Assembly (NCBI GenBank): GCA_002343775.1
Contig: DDSH01000012.1
Location: 124,001 to 188,000, forward strand
Reading direction: 5' to 3'
DNA length: 64,000 nt
Origin: Anaerolineales bacterium UBA2395
Lineage (GTDB): Bacteria; Chloroflexota; Anaerolineae; Anaerolineales; Villigracilaceae
Shown: positions 1 through 7,421 of the stretch, one piece after another
How the letters are laid out: each line of letters begins with the position of its first letter
How positions within the stretch are numbered: position 1 is the first letter of the stretch
Made by a program: the position numbers and the translations under genes
The notes under the pieces: model-generated
What the model saw: only the letters and a program-made list of their open reading frames with translations
Database searches by the model: none
Told to the model about the DNA's origin: nothing

Positions 1-1
1 A

Positions 2-442
2 TTTTTCGATGAACTCGAAGTTGGGATGACCTTCAAACACGGCGGGCGCACGGTGACAGAAATGGACAACGTACTTTTCTCTGCGCTGACGATGAATACC
101 CAACCGCTTCACGTCAACGAAGATTTTGCATCCAAGACCGAGTTTGGTCAGCGGCTGGTAAATGGCATCTTCACCTTTGGCTTGGTCGTCGGCTTGACCG
201 TGGCAGACTTGACCGAAGGCACCATCGTGGCGAATTTGGGTTACGACAAGGTCATGCACCCCAACCCCGTTTTTCATGGCGACACCATTTATGCCGAGAG
301 CGAAATTATCGAAAAACGCGAATCGAAATCACGACCGAATGCCGGATTGATAAAAATAAAATGCACAGGTAGAAAGCCCAATGGCACGGTGGTAGTGGAG
401 TTTGAACGGACGGCGATGTTTTTGAAGAAGGTTACAGGTTGA
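2..442 (+). CDS. MaoC-family (R)-specific enoyl-CoA hydratase-like protein, 5' end outside window
   Basis: The reading frame is open back to the window edge and the residues before the first ATG (26) read FFDELEVG, a typical MaoC N-terminus, so the true start lies upstream. About 146 residues are visible. The segment around NTQPLHVNEDFA and the later FGQRLVNG carry the hot-dog-fold hydratase signature (Asp/His dyad region followed by a Gly). The family hydrates or dehydrates acyl-CoA thioesters in the cytoplasm. The next gene is a CitE-like acyl-CoA lyase, so a hydratase/lyase pair acting on a mesaconyl-, itaconyl- or methylmalyl-type CoA is plausible, but the substrate is inference. The stop codon lies inside a repeat-rich spacer (428-495), so the last residues are repeat-derived. 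Confidence is high for the family and low for the substrate. Confidence 0.85.
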   Translation, partial: FFDELEVGMTFKHGGRTVTEMDNVLFSALTMNTQPLHVNEDFASKTEFGQRLVNGIFTFGLVVGLTVADLTEGTIVANLGYDKVMHPNPVFHGDTIYAESEIIEKRESKSRPNAGLIKIKCTGRKPNGTVVVEFERTAMFLKKVTG

Positions 443-495
443 AGGTTACAGGTTCAACGTTAAACCTGCAGCCTTCAACTTTCAACTTGCAACTC
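428..495. repeat. Degenerate GGTTACAGGTT/CAACGTT repeat cluster
   Basis: Two near-identical units reading AAGGTTACAGGTTG occur back to back, followed by CAACGTTAAACCT (455-467) and TTCAAC/TTGCAAC words that are roughly the reverse complement of the first half. The MaoC stop codon (440-442) lies inside it. The 13-mer CAACGTTAAACCT recurs exactly inside the glyQS gene at 50327-50339, so this is a dispersed family rather than a local oddity. Confidence 0.7.
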
Positions 496-506
496 ATAGG
501 AGAAAC

Positions 507-1364
507 ATGCACTCACGACGCGCACTACTCTACATGCCTGGTGACAACTGGAAGATGATCACCAAGTCCATTACGCTGGGCGTGGATTCCATTTGCATGG
601 ACATGGAAGACGGCACCGCCATCAACAAAAAAGCGGAAGCACGCGCCACGATTGCCAAGGCATTGCAAGAACTGGACTTCGGCACAAGCGAAAAACTGGC
701 ACGCATCAACTCGGTCGGTTCGGGCTGGGAAAAGGATGATATCGAAGCCGTCCTCCCCTATCACCCAGATGGGATCGTGATTCCGAAGGTTGAGTCTTTT
801 GAACAAATTGAATGGGCAAGCAAGATCATTGAAGATGCCGAGTTGAAGAACGGCTGGAAGGTCAACTCGATTTGCATTTTGATCGGGGTCGAAACTGCGA
901 AAGGGATTTTGAACCTGAAAGAAATCGCGGCACATCCGCGCTTGGATGCGATCATCTTCGGCGGTGAAGATTTCGCAGCGTCGATCGGCGCAACGCGGAC
1001 AAAGGATGCCGTCGAATTATTGTATGCGCGGCAGGCGGTCATTGTGGCTTGCGCGGCGTATGACTTGCAGCCCATTGATATTGTCACCATTGATTATAAA
1101 GATTTGGATGCGCTCAAAGTTGAGTCGGAGTTTGGGGCAAGACTCGGCTTCAGCGGGAAACAGATCATTCACCCGAATCAGGTTCAGGTCGTGCAAGAGG
1201 CGTTCACCCCGTCTGATGAGGCGATTGCGTATGCGAGAAGAATCGTCGAGACGTTCGAGGCGAGTCAAAAAGAAGGCAAGGGCGCTTATTCGCTCGATGG
1301 GAAAATGATCGATATGCCGTTGCTGAAGAACGCGCAAAAGGTGTTGGCACGCGCGAAAAAATAG
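507..1364 (+). CDS. CitE-like acyl-CoA lyase (HpcH/HpaI aldolase family)
   Basis: This 285-residue protein belongs to the citrate lyase beta/malyl-CoA lyase group, TIM-barrel enzymes that cleave or form 3-hydroxyacyl-CoA C-C bonds with Mg2+. Visible signatures are the N-terminal RRALLYMPGD segment, CMDMEDGTA (metal-binding acidic residue), RINSVGSGW, a GVETAKGI segment with the conserved Glu, GGEDFAASIGATRT, and the late SGKQIIHPNQV motif. ATAGGAG precedes the ATG with normal spacing. It follows a MaoC hydratase, so the pair probably works in sequence on a branched C4/C5 dicarboxylyl-CoA such as beta-methylmalyl- or citramalyl-CoA. This is not a citrate lyase operon, because no alpha or gamma subunit is present. 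Confidence 0.85.
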   Translation: MHSRRALLYMPGDNWKMITKSITLGVDSICMDMEDGTAINKKAEARATIAKALQELDFGTSEKLARINSVGSGWEKDDIEAVLPYHPDGIVIPKVESFEQIEWASKIIEDAELKNGWKVNSICILIGVETAKGILNLKEIAAHPRLDAIIFGGEDFAASIGATRTKDAVELLYARQAVIVACAAYDLQPIDIVTIDYKDLDALKVESEFGARLGFSGKQIIHPNQVQVVQEAFTPSDEAIAYARRIVETFEASQKEGKGAYSLDGKMIDMPLLKNAQKVLARAKK

Positions 1365-1373
1365 GAGAGAGGC

Positions 1374-2219
1374 TTGTTATCCATCATATTTGGTCTTGCA
1401 TCTGCGCTCAGTTGGGGCGCGGGCGATTTTACCGGCGGGTTGGCGGCGCGCAAAGTGGGGGCTGTCCGTGCGGTGTTTTATGCTTCAGTGGTTGGGTTGG
1501 TCGCTGTGACGGCGTCTGCCTGGGTCACGGGTGAGGCGATTCCTCCCATCCGCGTTTGGTTGATCGCCATGCTGGCGGGTGTATTTGGGTCCACCGGGCT
1601 GATCCTGCTTTATGCTGCCATGGCAAACGGCACCATGAGCATTGCCGCGCCTGTCTCGGCGTTGTTGGCGGCGGCGCTGCCCGTGTTGGTGGGGACTCTC
1701 ACCGAAGGCTTGCCTGAACCTTTGACGCTGATCGGATTTGGCTTTGCCCTCTTTGCGGTGTGGATGGTTTCGCAGAGTGAGGGTGGCGTGAAGGATATCC
1801 TCTCGCATCTCGTGGACTTGAAACTACCTCTGCTTGCAGGCATTGGTTTTGGCGGATACTTTGTCATCATGCACCGCGCCACCGACGAAGGCGCGCTTCT
1901 GTGGGCGATGACCGGCTCGCGCACCTCCAGTGTTTTGTTGATCTTCGTTTATATGCTTGTCACGCGGACTTCTTTCCGCATCGATGACCGTTCTTCGTTT
2001 CCGGTTATCGGCGTCAACGGCATCCTCGACCTGACCGGCAACGCTTTCTTCATTCTCGCCGCCCAAGCCGGGCGCCTGGACGTGGCGTCGGTGCTCAGTT
2101 CACTCTACCCCGGCTCGACTGTGATGCTGGCGTGGATCTTCCTGCATGAGCGGCTCACCCGCAATCAGTGGATTGGTATCCTTTCGGCGCTGATCGCCAT
2201 CGTGCTGATGACGTTGTAA
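1374..2219 (+). CDS. EamA/DMT-family transporter, TTG start
   Basis: This 281-residue integral membrane protein has about ten hydrophobic helices arranged as two EamA-type repeats of the drug/metabolite transporter superfamily. The N-terminus (LSWGAGDFTGGLAARKVG) and the second-half LYPGSTVMLAWIFLHERLT segment are typical of the fold. The start is a TTG nine bases after the previous stop, supported by the GGAGAG ribosome site that overlaps the stop of the lyase gene, so the two genes are almost certainly co-transcribed. The substrate cannot be read from sequence. Export of an acid or amine linked to the CoA pathway genes is only a guess. Confidence 0.85.
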   Translation: MLSIIFGLASALSWGAGDFTGGLAARKVGAVRAVFYASVVGLVAVTASAWVTGEAIPPIRVWLIAMLAGVFGSTGLILLYAAMANGTMSIAAPVSALLAAALPVLVGTLTEGLPEPLTLIGFGFALFAVWMVSQSEGGVKDILSHLVDLKLPLLAGIGFGGYFVIMHRATDEGALLWAMTGSRTSSVLLIFVYMLVTRTSFRIDDRSSFPVIGVNGILDLTGNAFFILAAQAGRLDVASVLSSLYPGSTVMLAWIFLHERLTRNQWIGILSALIAIVLMTL

Positions 2220-2292
2220 TACCCATGATGGGGGATAGCCCCAACTCGTCTCAATTTGTAGAATGACGTCAAATTCACATGGAGAAGAGATC

Positions 2293-2925
2293 ATGAGTTC
2301 TACACATGAGCATAACTACGCCTTACAGCAGGTCCGTTATTTCACCGCCGAAGACCTGGAGGCGAATCGAAAGGGACAGTATTCGCAAGCGCAATTGGAT
2401 CGTTTCAAAAATGAACGCGATTTCATTCAGCAGTCCTCGGGTAAGTATGAGAAAAAGGGTTGGCTGATCTCGCTGATCTTTGGGGCGTTTCTGCTTTTCT
2501 TTGCCGTGGTGTTGTACTTCCTCGGCGTGGTGGACATGTTCCAAAACATGTTGGGCAGTCTCTTTTTGCCGGTGATGGCGGGATTGTGTTTGCTGGCTGC
2601 CTTGTTCGTCTTCGTCATCGCGCCGCGCTCCTATCAATCTTCGGTGGATATGTACAAGTCGATGGGTACGCCGATGGAGCAACAACCGCTTGGGGCAATT
2701 CAAACCATCGAAGCGCGGGCACGGGCATACGAATCGCGCGCCGGGCTGGACCGCAACCTGCACAGCGTATCAAGCCGCGTGTCCTACGTACTGGAAATGG
2801 ACAGCATCAAGTTCCTCATCACCGAATCACTGATGAAACTCGTCGAAGACAAACGTCTCTACCGTGTGTACTGCGTCAACGATGGCGGCGCATGGCTCCT
2901 GCTAAGCATGGAAACGCTGGAGTAA
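2293..2925 (+). CDS. Conserved-looking two-TM membrane protein of unknown function
   Basis: The protein has 210 residues from the ATG at 2293, chosen because GGAGAAGAG sits 6-8 bases upstream; an in-frame ATG at 2263 has no such site. A charged N-terminal region (about residues 1-50) is followed by two adjacent transmembrane helices (about 57-80 and 88-108) and a cytosolic C-terminal domain of about 100 residues. I do not recognise the family. No catalytic motif is evident. A TAGAAT-like box lies just upstream, so it may have its own promoter. Confidence 0.7.
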   Translation: MSSTHEHNYALQQVRYFTAEDLEANRKGQYSQAQLDRFKNERDFIQQSSGKYEKKGWLISLIFGAFLLFFAVVLYFLGVVDMFQNMLGSLFLPVMAGLCLLAALFVFVIAPRSYQSSVDMYKSMGTPMEQQPLGAIQTIEARARAYESRAGLDRNLHSVSSRVSYVLEMDSIKFLITESLMKLVEDKRLYRVYCVNDGGAWLLLSMETLE

Positions 2926-3009
2926 AACCATCGTCCGCCGGCTGATTCTGTGGTACACTCTCGCCCGCTGTAATTCTGGGAACTTGTTTTGATCACTCTG
3001 ATTAAGTAA

Positions 3010-3036
3010 GCCCGAAGGAACACCTCGGGCTTTTTT
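3010..3036 (+). terminator. Rho-independent terminator
   Basis: The stem GCCCGA/TCGGGC has an inner GG/CC extension past a bulged A and an AACA loop, and is followed by six T. It lies 85 bases after the two-TM protein gene and ahead of the helicase promoter. Confidence 0.8.
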
Positions 3037-3164
3037 GTTGGGCGGGTTCTGCTTGCAAAAGCAGACCTTGTTGAGCAGGAAGAAGTTAAAGAGAGTTGTC
3101 AAAACATCCCGATTAACCGTAGAGGCGCAGCATTGCTGTCCCTCTACAATAAAAAAGGATAATA

Positions 3165-4826
3165 ATGACAACCGATTTTTCTTCTCTCAACCTGCGTGAC
3201 GAGATCATGCAGGCAATCACCGAACTCGGCTATGCCGAGCCAACTCCTATTCAAGCGGGCATGATACCCCTCATGCTCACCGGTGTGGATGTGGTCGGTC
3301 AAGCCCAGACCGGCACAGGCAAAACCGCCGCCTTCGCCCTTCCCATTCTCAATAATTTTGTAAAACAAAAGAATCCACAAGCCCTGGTGCTCGCGCCTAC
3401 GCGCGAACTCGCCTTGCAAGTCGCCGACTCGATGAAAGAGTATGGCAAACATTTGCATGTGCGTGTCCTCGCCGTCTATGGCGGGCAGCCGTACGGACCG
3501 CAGATCAACAGCCTGCAACGCGGTGTGGATATCGTCGTCGGTACGCCGGGGCGTCTTAACGATCTGCTCGAGCGTAAAGTCCTCTTTTTGAACGGAGTCA
3601 AAACTGTCGTCCTCGATGAGGCGGATGAAATGCTCAATATGGGCTTCATCGAAGACGTGGAGATCATCCTCGCTGCGACACCGGAGGAACGTCAGACCGC
3701 GCTCTTCAGTGCGACCATGCCGCCGCGCATCCGCAAACTGGCGGAACGCTTCATGCGAGACCCGCAGTCTGTCGTCATCAAACGCGATACGCTCACCGCC
3801 GCTGCTATTGAACAACGTTATTATCTTGTCCATGAGAACCATAAGACCAATGCGCTCACCCGCCTGTTCGAAATGGAACCCATCCACAGCGCGTTGATCT
3901 TCACCCGTACCCGTGCTGAGACCAGCATCCTCGCCAATGAACTTGTTGTGCGCGGAATCCCCGCCGAAGCCATCAGCGGCGACCTCGACCAGCAAGCCCG
4001 CGAGCGTGTGCTGGGACGTTTCCGTGCCAATCAATTAAAAGTGCTCGTTGCCACAGACGTTGCCGCTCGTGGTTTGGATATTGACGATATTTCCCACGTC
4101 TTCAACTATCACCTGCCTGACGACGCTGAAGTGTATGTGCATCGTATTGGTCGCACGGGACGTGCCGGCAAGAAGGGTGTTGCCATCACGCTTTTATCTC
4201 CGCGCGAGAAACGCCGCATGCGCGAAGTGGAAGCCTTGACCAAGCAGGCTGTCACCAAGGTGGAGTTACCCACACCGGAAGACATTACCAAACACCGCGA
4301 AGCACAGGTGGTGGAGAAGCTCAAAGTCTGGCTCGGGCGCGGACGTTTCAAACGCGAACTTGAAATGGTGCAGGAACTCATCGAAGCCGGTCACGATGTG
4401 ACAAACATTGCCGCTGCCGCCATCAAAATATCACGCGGCGATGAGAAACAGCGCCCCATTGCGGAAGTGGTTCAGGTGAGCGAAGAACGCCGCGACCGCG
4501 ACTTCGGGCGCGGTGGGCGCGGTCAACGCGAGCCATCCTTTACCCGTTTTGGCGATAAGTCTCGCGTGAAGGGCAGCCGCGCTCATGAAGAGGGCATGGT
4601 GCGCTGCAAGATCAACAAAGGCAAACAGCACAACATCCGCCCGAATGACATCGTGGGGCAAATTGCCTTCCATGCCAACATCCCCGGCAACATCATCGGC
4701 AAGATCCGCATCGAAGAAAAGATCTCATTTGTCGATATCCCCGACGATGTGGTGGATCAGGTGATCAAGCACAGCGGCAATTACAAGATCGGCAAAGAAA
4801 AGTTCAGCGTTGTGAAAGCCCATTAA
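3165..4826 (+). CDS. deaD: DEAD-box ATP-dependent RNA helicase with DbpA-type C-terminal domain
   Basis: This 553-residue protein has all core helicase motifs in order: Q motif (PTPIQ, residues 26-30), motif I AQTGTGKT (47-54), PTRELA, DEAD followed by EMLNMGF, SAT, the ARGLDI segment and HRIGRTGRAGKKG (motif VI). A basic Arg/Gly region (about 440-470) is followed by a DbpA/CsdA RNA-binding domain. That layout matches CsdA/DeaD, which unwinds rRNA and mRNA structure during ribosome assembly and in the cold. A TACAAT box at 3145 and an AAGGAT site precede the ATG. The gene ends at a strong terminator. I am very sure of the family; the exact paralogue name is by analogy. Confidence 0.95.
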   Translation: MTTDFSSLNLRDEIMQAITELGYAEPTPIQAGMIPLMLTGVDVVGQAQTGTGKTAAFALPILNNFVKQKNPQALVLAPTRELALQVADSMKEYGKHLHVRVLAVYGGQPYGPQINSLQRGVDIVVGTPGRLNDLLERKVLFLNGVKTVVLDEADEMLNMGFIEDVEIILAATPEERQTALFSATMPPRIRKLAERFMRDPQSVVIKRDTLTAAAIEQRYYLVHENHKTNALTRLFEMEPIHSALIFTRTRAETSILANELVVRGIPAEAISGDLDQQARERVLGRFRANQLKVLVATDVAARGLDIDDISHVFNYHLPDDAEVYVHRIGRTGRAGKKGVAITLLSPREKRRMREVEALTKQAVTKVELPTPEDITKHREAQVVEKLKVWLGRGRFKRELEMVQELIEAGHDVTNIAAAAIKISRGDEKQRPIAEVVQVSEERRDRDFGRGGRGQREPSFTRFGDKSRVKGSRAHEEGMVRCKINKGKQHNIRPNDIVGQIAFHANIPGNIIGKIRIEEKISFVDIPDDVVDQVIKHSGNYKIGKEKFSVVKAH

Positions 4827-4835
4827 AAAGCAAAA

Positions 4836-4872
4836 GGCCTGGCAGGTAATAAGAACCCGTCAGGTCTTTTTT
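4836..4872. terminator. Terminator built on a GACCTGNCNGGT palindrome
   Basis: The arms GGCCTGGCAGGT and ACCCGTCAGGTC pair with one mismatch and two wobbles around a seven-base loop, then T6. It sits between the convergent helicase and kinase genes. The arms resemble those of the palindrome between nuoB and nuoC (57910-57958), so it may be a dispersed repeat recruited as a terminator. Confidence 0.8.
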
Positions 4873-4887
4873 AATTCCATTTTATGT

Positions 4888-5634
4888 TTATACCTTTACA
4901 TCCATGCCTTGTGAGAACAACGCTGCGCCGACAATGCCTGCTTCGTTCTTGAACTGTGCCGGAACGATTTTGGCTTGCAGGCTCAACAACGGGATGTATT
5001 TTTCGTGGTATTTGCTGATACCGCCACCGATGATGAACAGGTCGGGCCAGAAAAGTTTTTCCATCTCATGGAGATATTCGTTCAGGCGTTTGGCGTACTT
5101 CTTCCAAGACATCTCCACCCGCTGACGCGCCGCATCCGAAGCGCGATGCTCGGCATCCTTGCCATCCATTTGCAGGTGACCGAATTCAGTGTTCGGCAGA
5201 AGGTGTCCGTTATAAAAGATGGCTGACCCGATTCCGGTTCCAAGCGTGATCATGATAACTGTGCCATGTTCGCCCTTGCCCGCCCCAAATGCCATCTCTG
5301 CCATGCCCGCCACATCGGCATCATTGCCTACTTTGCAGGTGCAACCGGTTGTCTGACTCAACAGTTCATCGGCGTTGGTCCCCACCCATTTTTGCGAAAC
5401 ATTTGCCGCCATCAGCGCCACCCCATGTTTGATCGGTGCCGGGAACCCCACCCCGATCGGTCCATTCCACTTGAAAGCGCGCGCGATCTCAGCCGCCGCT
5501 TCCGCCACCGGTTTGGGCTCCGCACCTTTGGGCGTCTTGATGCGCAGGCGTTCCGCCAGCAATTCTCCCGTTTCAATATTTACGGGCGCACCTTTGATTC
5601 CCGAACCGCCGATATCGATGCCTAACGCCTGCAT
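4888..5634 (-). CDS. ppgK: ROK-family sugar kinase, polyphosphate-glucokinase type
   Basis: This 248-residue protein carries the ASKHA phosphate-binding signatures LGIDIGGSGIKG (residues 4-15), VGNDADVAGMAE (catalytic Asp in the GNDAD segment) and LGTGIGSAIF. The length and the TEFGHLQMDGKDAEHRAS segment match the polyphosphate glucokinase subgroup of ROK kinases, which phosphorylate glucose with polyphosphate and sometimes ATP. The ATG is preceded by AGGAG with good spacing. It is a single gene read toward the helicase, with which it shares a terminator region. Phosphoryl donor preference cannot be proved from sequence. Confidence 0.85.
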   Translation of the reverse strand: MQALGIDIGGSGIKGAPVNIETGELLAERLRIKTPKGAEPKPVAEAAAEIARAFKWNGPIGVGFPAPIKHGVALMAANVSQKWVGTNADELLSQTTGCTCKVGNDADVAGMAEMAFGAGKGEHGTVIMITLGTGIGSAIFYNGHLLPNTEFGHLQMDGKDAEHRASDAARQRVEMSWKKYAKRLNEYLHEMEKLFWPDLFIIGGGISKYHEKYIPLLSLQAKIVPAQFKNEAGIVGAALFSQGMDVKV

Positions 5635-5670
5635 GTTGAAATCTCCTGAAAATGAAATGGTGATTTGATT

Positions 5671-5889
5671 TTACCGGACTTTCTCCGCTGCCGCCTTCTC
5701 CAACAACCCATAGGCACTCTCGACCAAGCGCCTCACTACCTGACTTGGAACGGGTCTGCCCGTTTCGAGTTTTTCCACCACCCGCAGCATGGACCCTCTC
5801 ACACCGCTGGCGCGGTATGCCACCGATGAATCGGCGGAGATGCGTTCAAGGCGGGAGAGGAGGAAGTGAAGAGTGCGGATTTCACTCAC
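5671..5889 (-). CDS. Small helical protein of unknown function, translationally coupled, GTG start
   Basis: This is a 72-residue protein. The GTG at 5889 overlaps the stop of the glycosyltransferase gene in a GTGA arrangement and has GGAGG six bases upstream, which fixes the start; a longer frame from 5925 would use a GTG with no site. The product is Leu/Arg/Glu-rich and predicted helical, with no Cys and no membrane segment. I recognise no family. Tight coupling suggests a product made together with the membrane glycosyltransferase. Confidence 0.6.
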   Translation of the reverse strand: MSEIRTLHFLLSRLERISADSSVAYRASGVRGSMLRVVEKLETGRPVPSQVVRRLVESAYGLLEKAAAEKVR

Positions 5890-7349
5890 ATGAACCTCCG
5901 CATAACGAGCCAGAGTTCCGTCCACGGGCGTTGCAATCCCTTGCAGATAAGAATAATCCCACCGTTGCTTTCTTCGTTCAGGACATTATAGGAATTACTC
6001 ACTTCTCCAGCCACACCACAAGAGTTGAATAAGGTTTCGGCTGTCTCTTCAGAATAGCCAACCACGACAAGAACATCGATGGTTTTGTCAGGAATACCTT
6101 GCAGCCAGAAAGAATTTGCAGGGCTGATGACTCGCGGCAAGTTGAATTCTGAGCCGTATAGTTCCAGTGCGCCTGCTTCACCGTAGTTGCCAGCAAGGAT
6201 TGCAGTTCGAGTTTGTTCATCAGCAGGAAGGGATCGGTAGACCGTTGACACCTGTTCGGTTAATTCGCGCCAGCCGATCTGTTCTGCGAAGTTGTCGTGG
6301 ACTTCGTATGAAACATTCCATAGTGTGGAATTGACTGGAGCAATGGGCAGGGTCAAGGCTCCAGCGATAAGAAACCCCAAGGAAACAGATACCCAGGCTC
6401 CGGTCAGGGACGAGGCGGATTTTAATCTCGTCATACCCGCAGCGATCAACATCACATAGATCGGGGCGGGGTAATATCCGCGCCCTTGTAAAAGGAAGAA
6501 GATCAGCACGGGGAGAATGGAGAGCAGGGCGAGTGCCCGATATTTTGCGGAGCGGAAGAGGAATACCAAGCCAGCGATCCAAAACGGAAGCATGAAGGGA
6601 TTTGGCATGAGCAATTGATCGAGGAGGAACCCATCTGCACGACCAATGGCAATATCGCGGGCGCGGATGGCTGCTTGAAATTCGAGCGAGATGAAATTGT
6701 TTTGAATCTGCCAGATGAGATTGGGTATGAAGATGAGAAAGGAGATTAATGCTCCCAACCAAAGCCATGTTGAGCGAAGATATTTGCGGGCGGGTGTGAC
6801 CATCACGGCGAGGACGAGAGCAATGACATGCACGCCCATGGTGTAGCGCGTCATCATTCCCAGCCCGATCACCACGCCGATCGCAAGCCACCAACGCGGA
6901 TCATCTGTGTTGAGCAGGCGCAGGGTGAAGTAGGCGAGTAGCACCACCCACAAAAAGTCAAAGGCGACATACTGGAACAACGCGCCTTGTATCAATGTGA
7001 GAATGCCGATGCCTGCTCCCAATGCCGACAGGATCTGTAGTTTGCGTGAACCACCCAGTTCTTTTGCCATTAATCCTGCCACGACCATCACCATGGATTG
7101 CGCCAACGCCGAGAAAAAACGAAACCCTACTAGCGAGGTGCCAAAAAGGTTAAGTTCGATGCTTGCGAGGAAAGGTGTCAGAGGTGGGTAGGCGATAAAT
7201 CCCCATGCAAGGTTACGCGCGTCGTGCAGGGTGGCGAGTTCGTCGCGGTGGAAACCATATTGATGGTTTGTAAGCAGGTGCAGAACGAATTTTGCGGCAG
7301 CGAGGAGGATAAGGATGAAGAGATCAGATTTATAAAAAGATTTATTCAC
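5886..7349 (-). CDS. GT39/ArnT-like membrane glycosyltransferase, GTG start
   Basis: The protein has 487 residues with about ten or more transmembrane helices in the first 340 and a C-terminal extracytoplasmic domain of about 130 residues. The first loop contains HRDEL (about residues 34-38) and WGFIAYPPLTP, the acidic-loop signature of dolichyl-phosphate-mannose-protein mannosyltransferase-like enzymes (PF13231 type), which move a sugar from a polyprenyl carrier on the outer face of the membrane. The start is GTG with AAGGAAG just upstream. The acceptor is unknown. It is followed directly by a coupled 72-residue gene. Confidence 0.8.
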   Translation of the reverse strand: MNKSFYKSDLFILILLAAAKFVLHLLTNHQYGFHRDELATLHDARNLAWGFIAYPPLTPFLASIELNLFGTSLVGFRFFSALAQSMVMVVAGLMAKELGGSRKLQILSALGAGIGILTLIQGALFQYVAFDFLWVVLLAYFTLRLLNTDDPRWWLAIGVVIGLGMMTRYTMGVHVIALVLAVMVTPARKYLRSTWLWLGALISFLIFIPNLIWQIQNNFISLEFQAAIRARDIAIGRADGFLLDQLLMPNPFMLPFWIAGLVFLFRSAKYRALALLSILPVLIFFLLQGRGYYPAPIYVMLIAAGMTRLKSASSLTGAWVSVSLGFLIAGALTLPIAPVNSTLWNVSYEVHDNFAEQIGWRELTEQVSTVYRSLPADEQTRTAILAGNYGEAGALELYGSEFNLPRVISPANSFWLQGIPDKTIDVLVVVGYSEETAETLFNSCGVAGEVSNSYNVLNEESNGGIILICKGLQRPWTELWLVMRRFM

Positions 7350-7368
7350 GGCTTCCTTTCGCAGGCAA

Positions 7369-7403
7369 AACAGATAGTTACCTGTAGAAGATAACTATCT
7401 GTT
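7369..7403. repeat. 12-bp perfect inverted repeat, possible weak terminator
   Basis: AACAGATAGTTA and TAACTATCTGTT flank an 11-base loop between the Lnt-like gene and the glycosyltransferase gene on the minus strand. On that strand the second arm runs into TTTTG, a weak terminator-like tail only about 20 bases before the next start, so it could equally be an operator or mRNA structure. Confidence 0.6.
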
Positions 7404-7421
7404 GCGTGTCACTTCCCTTTA

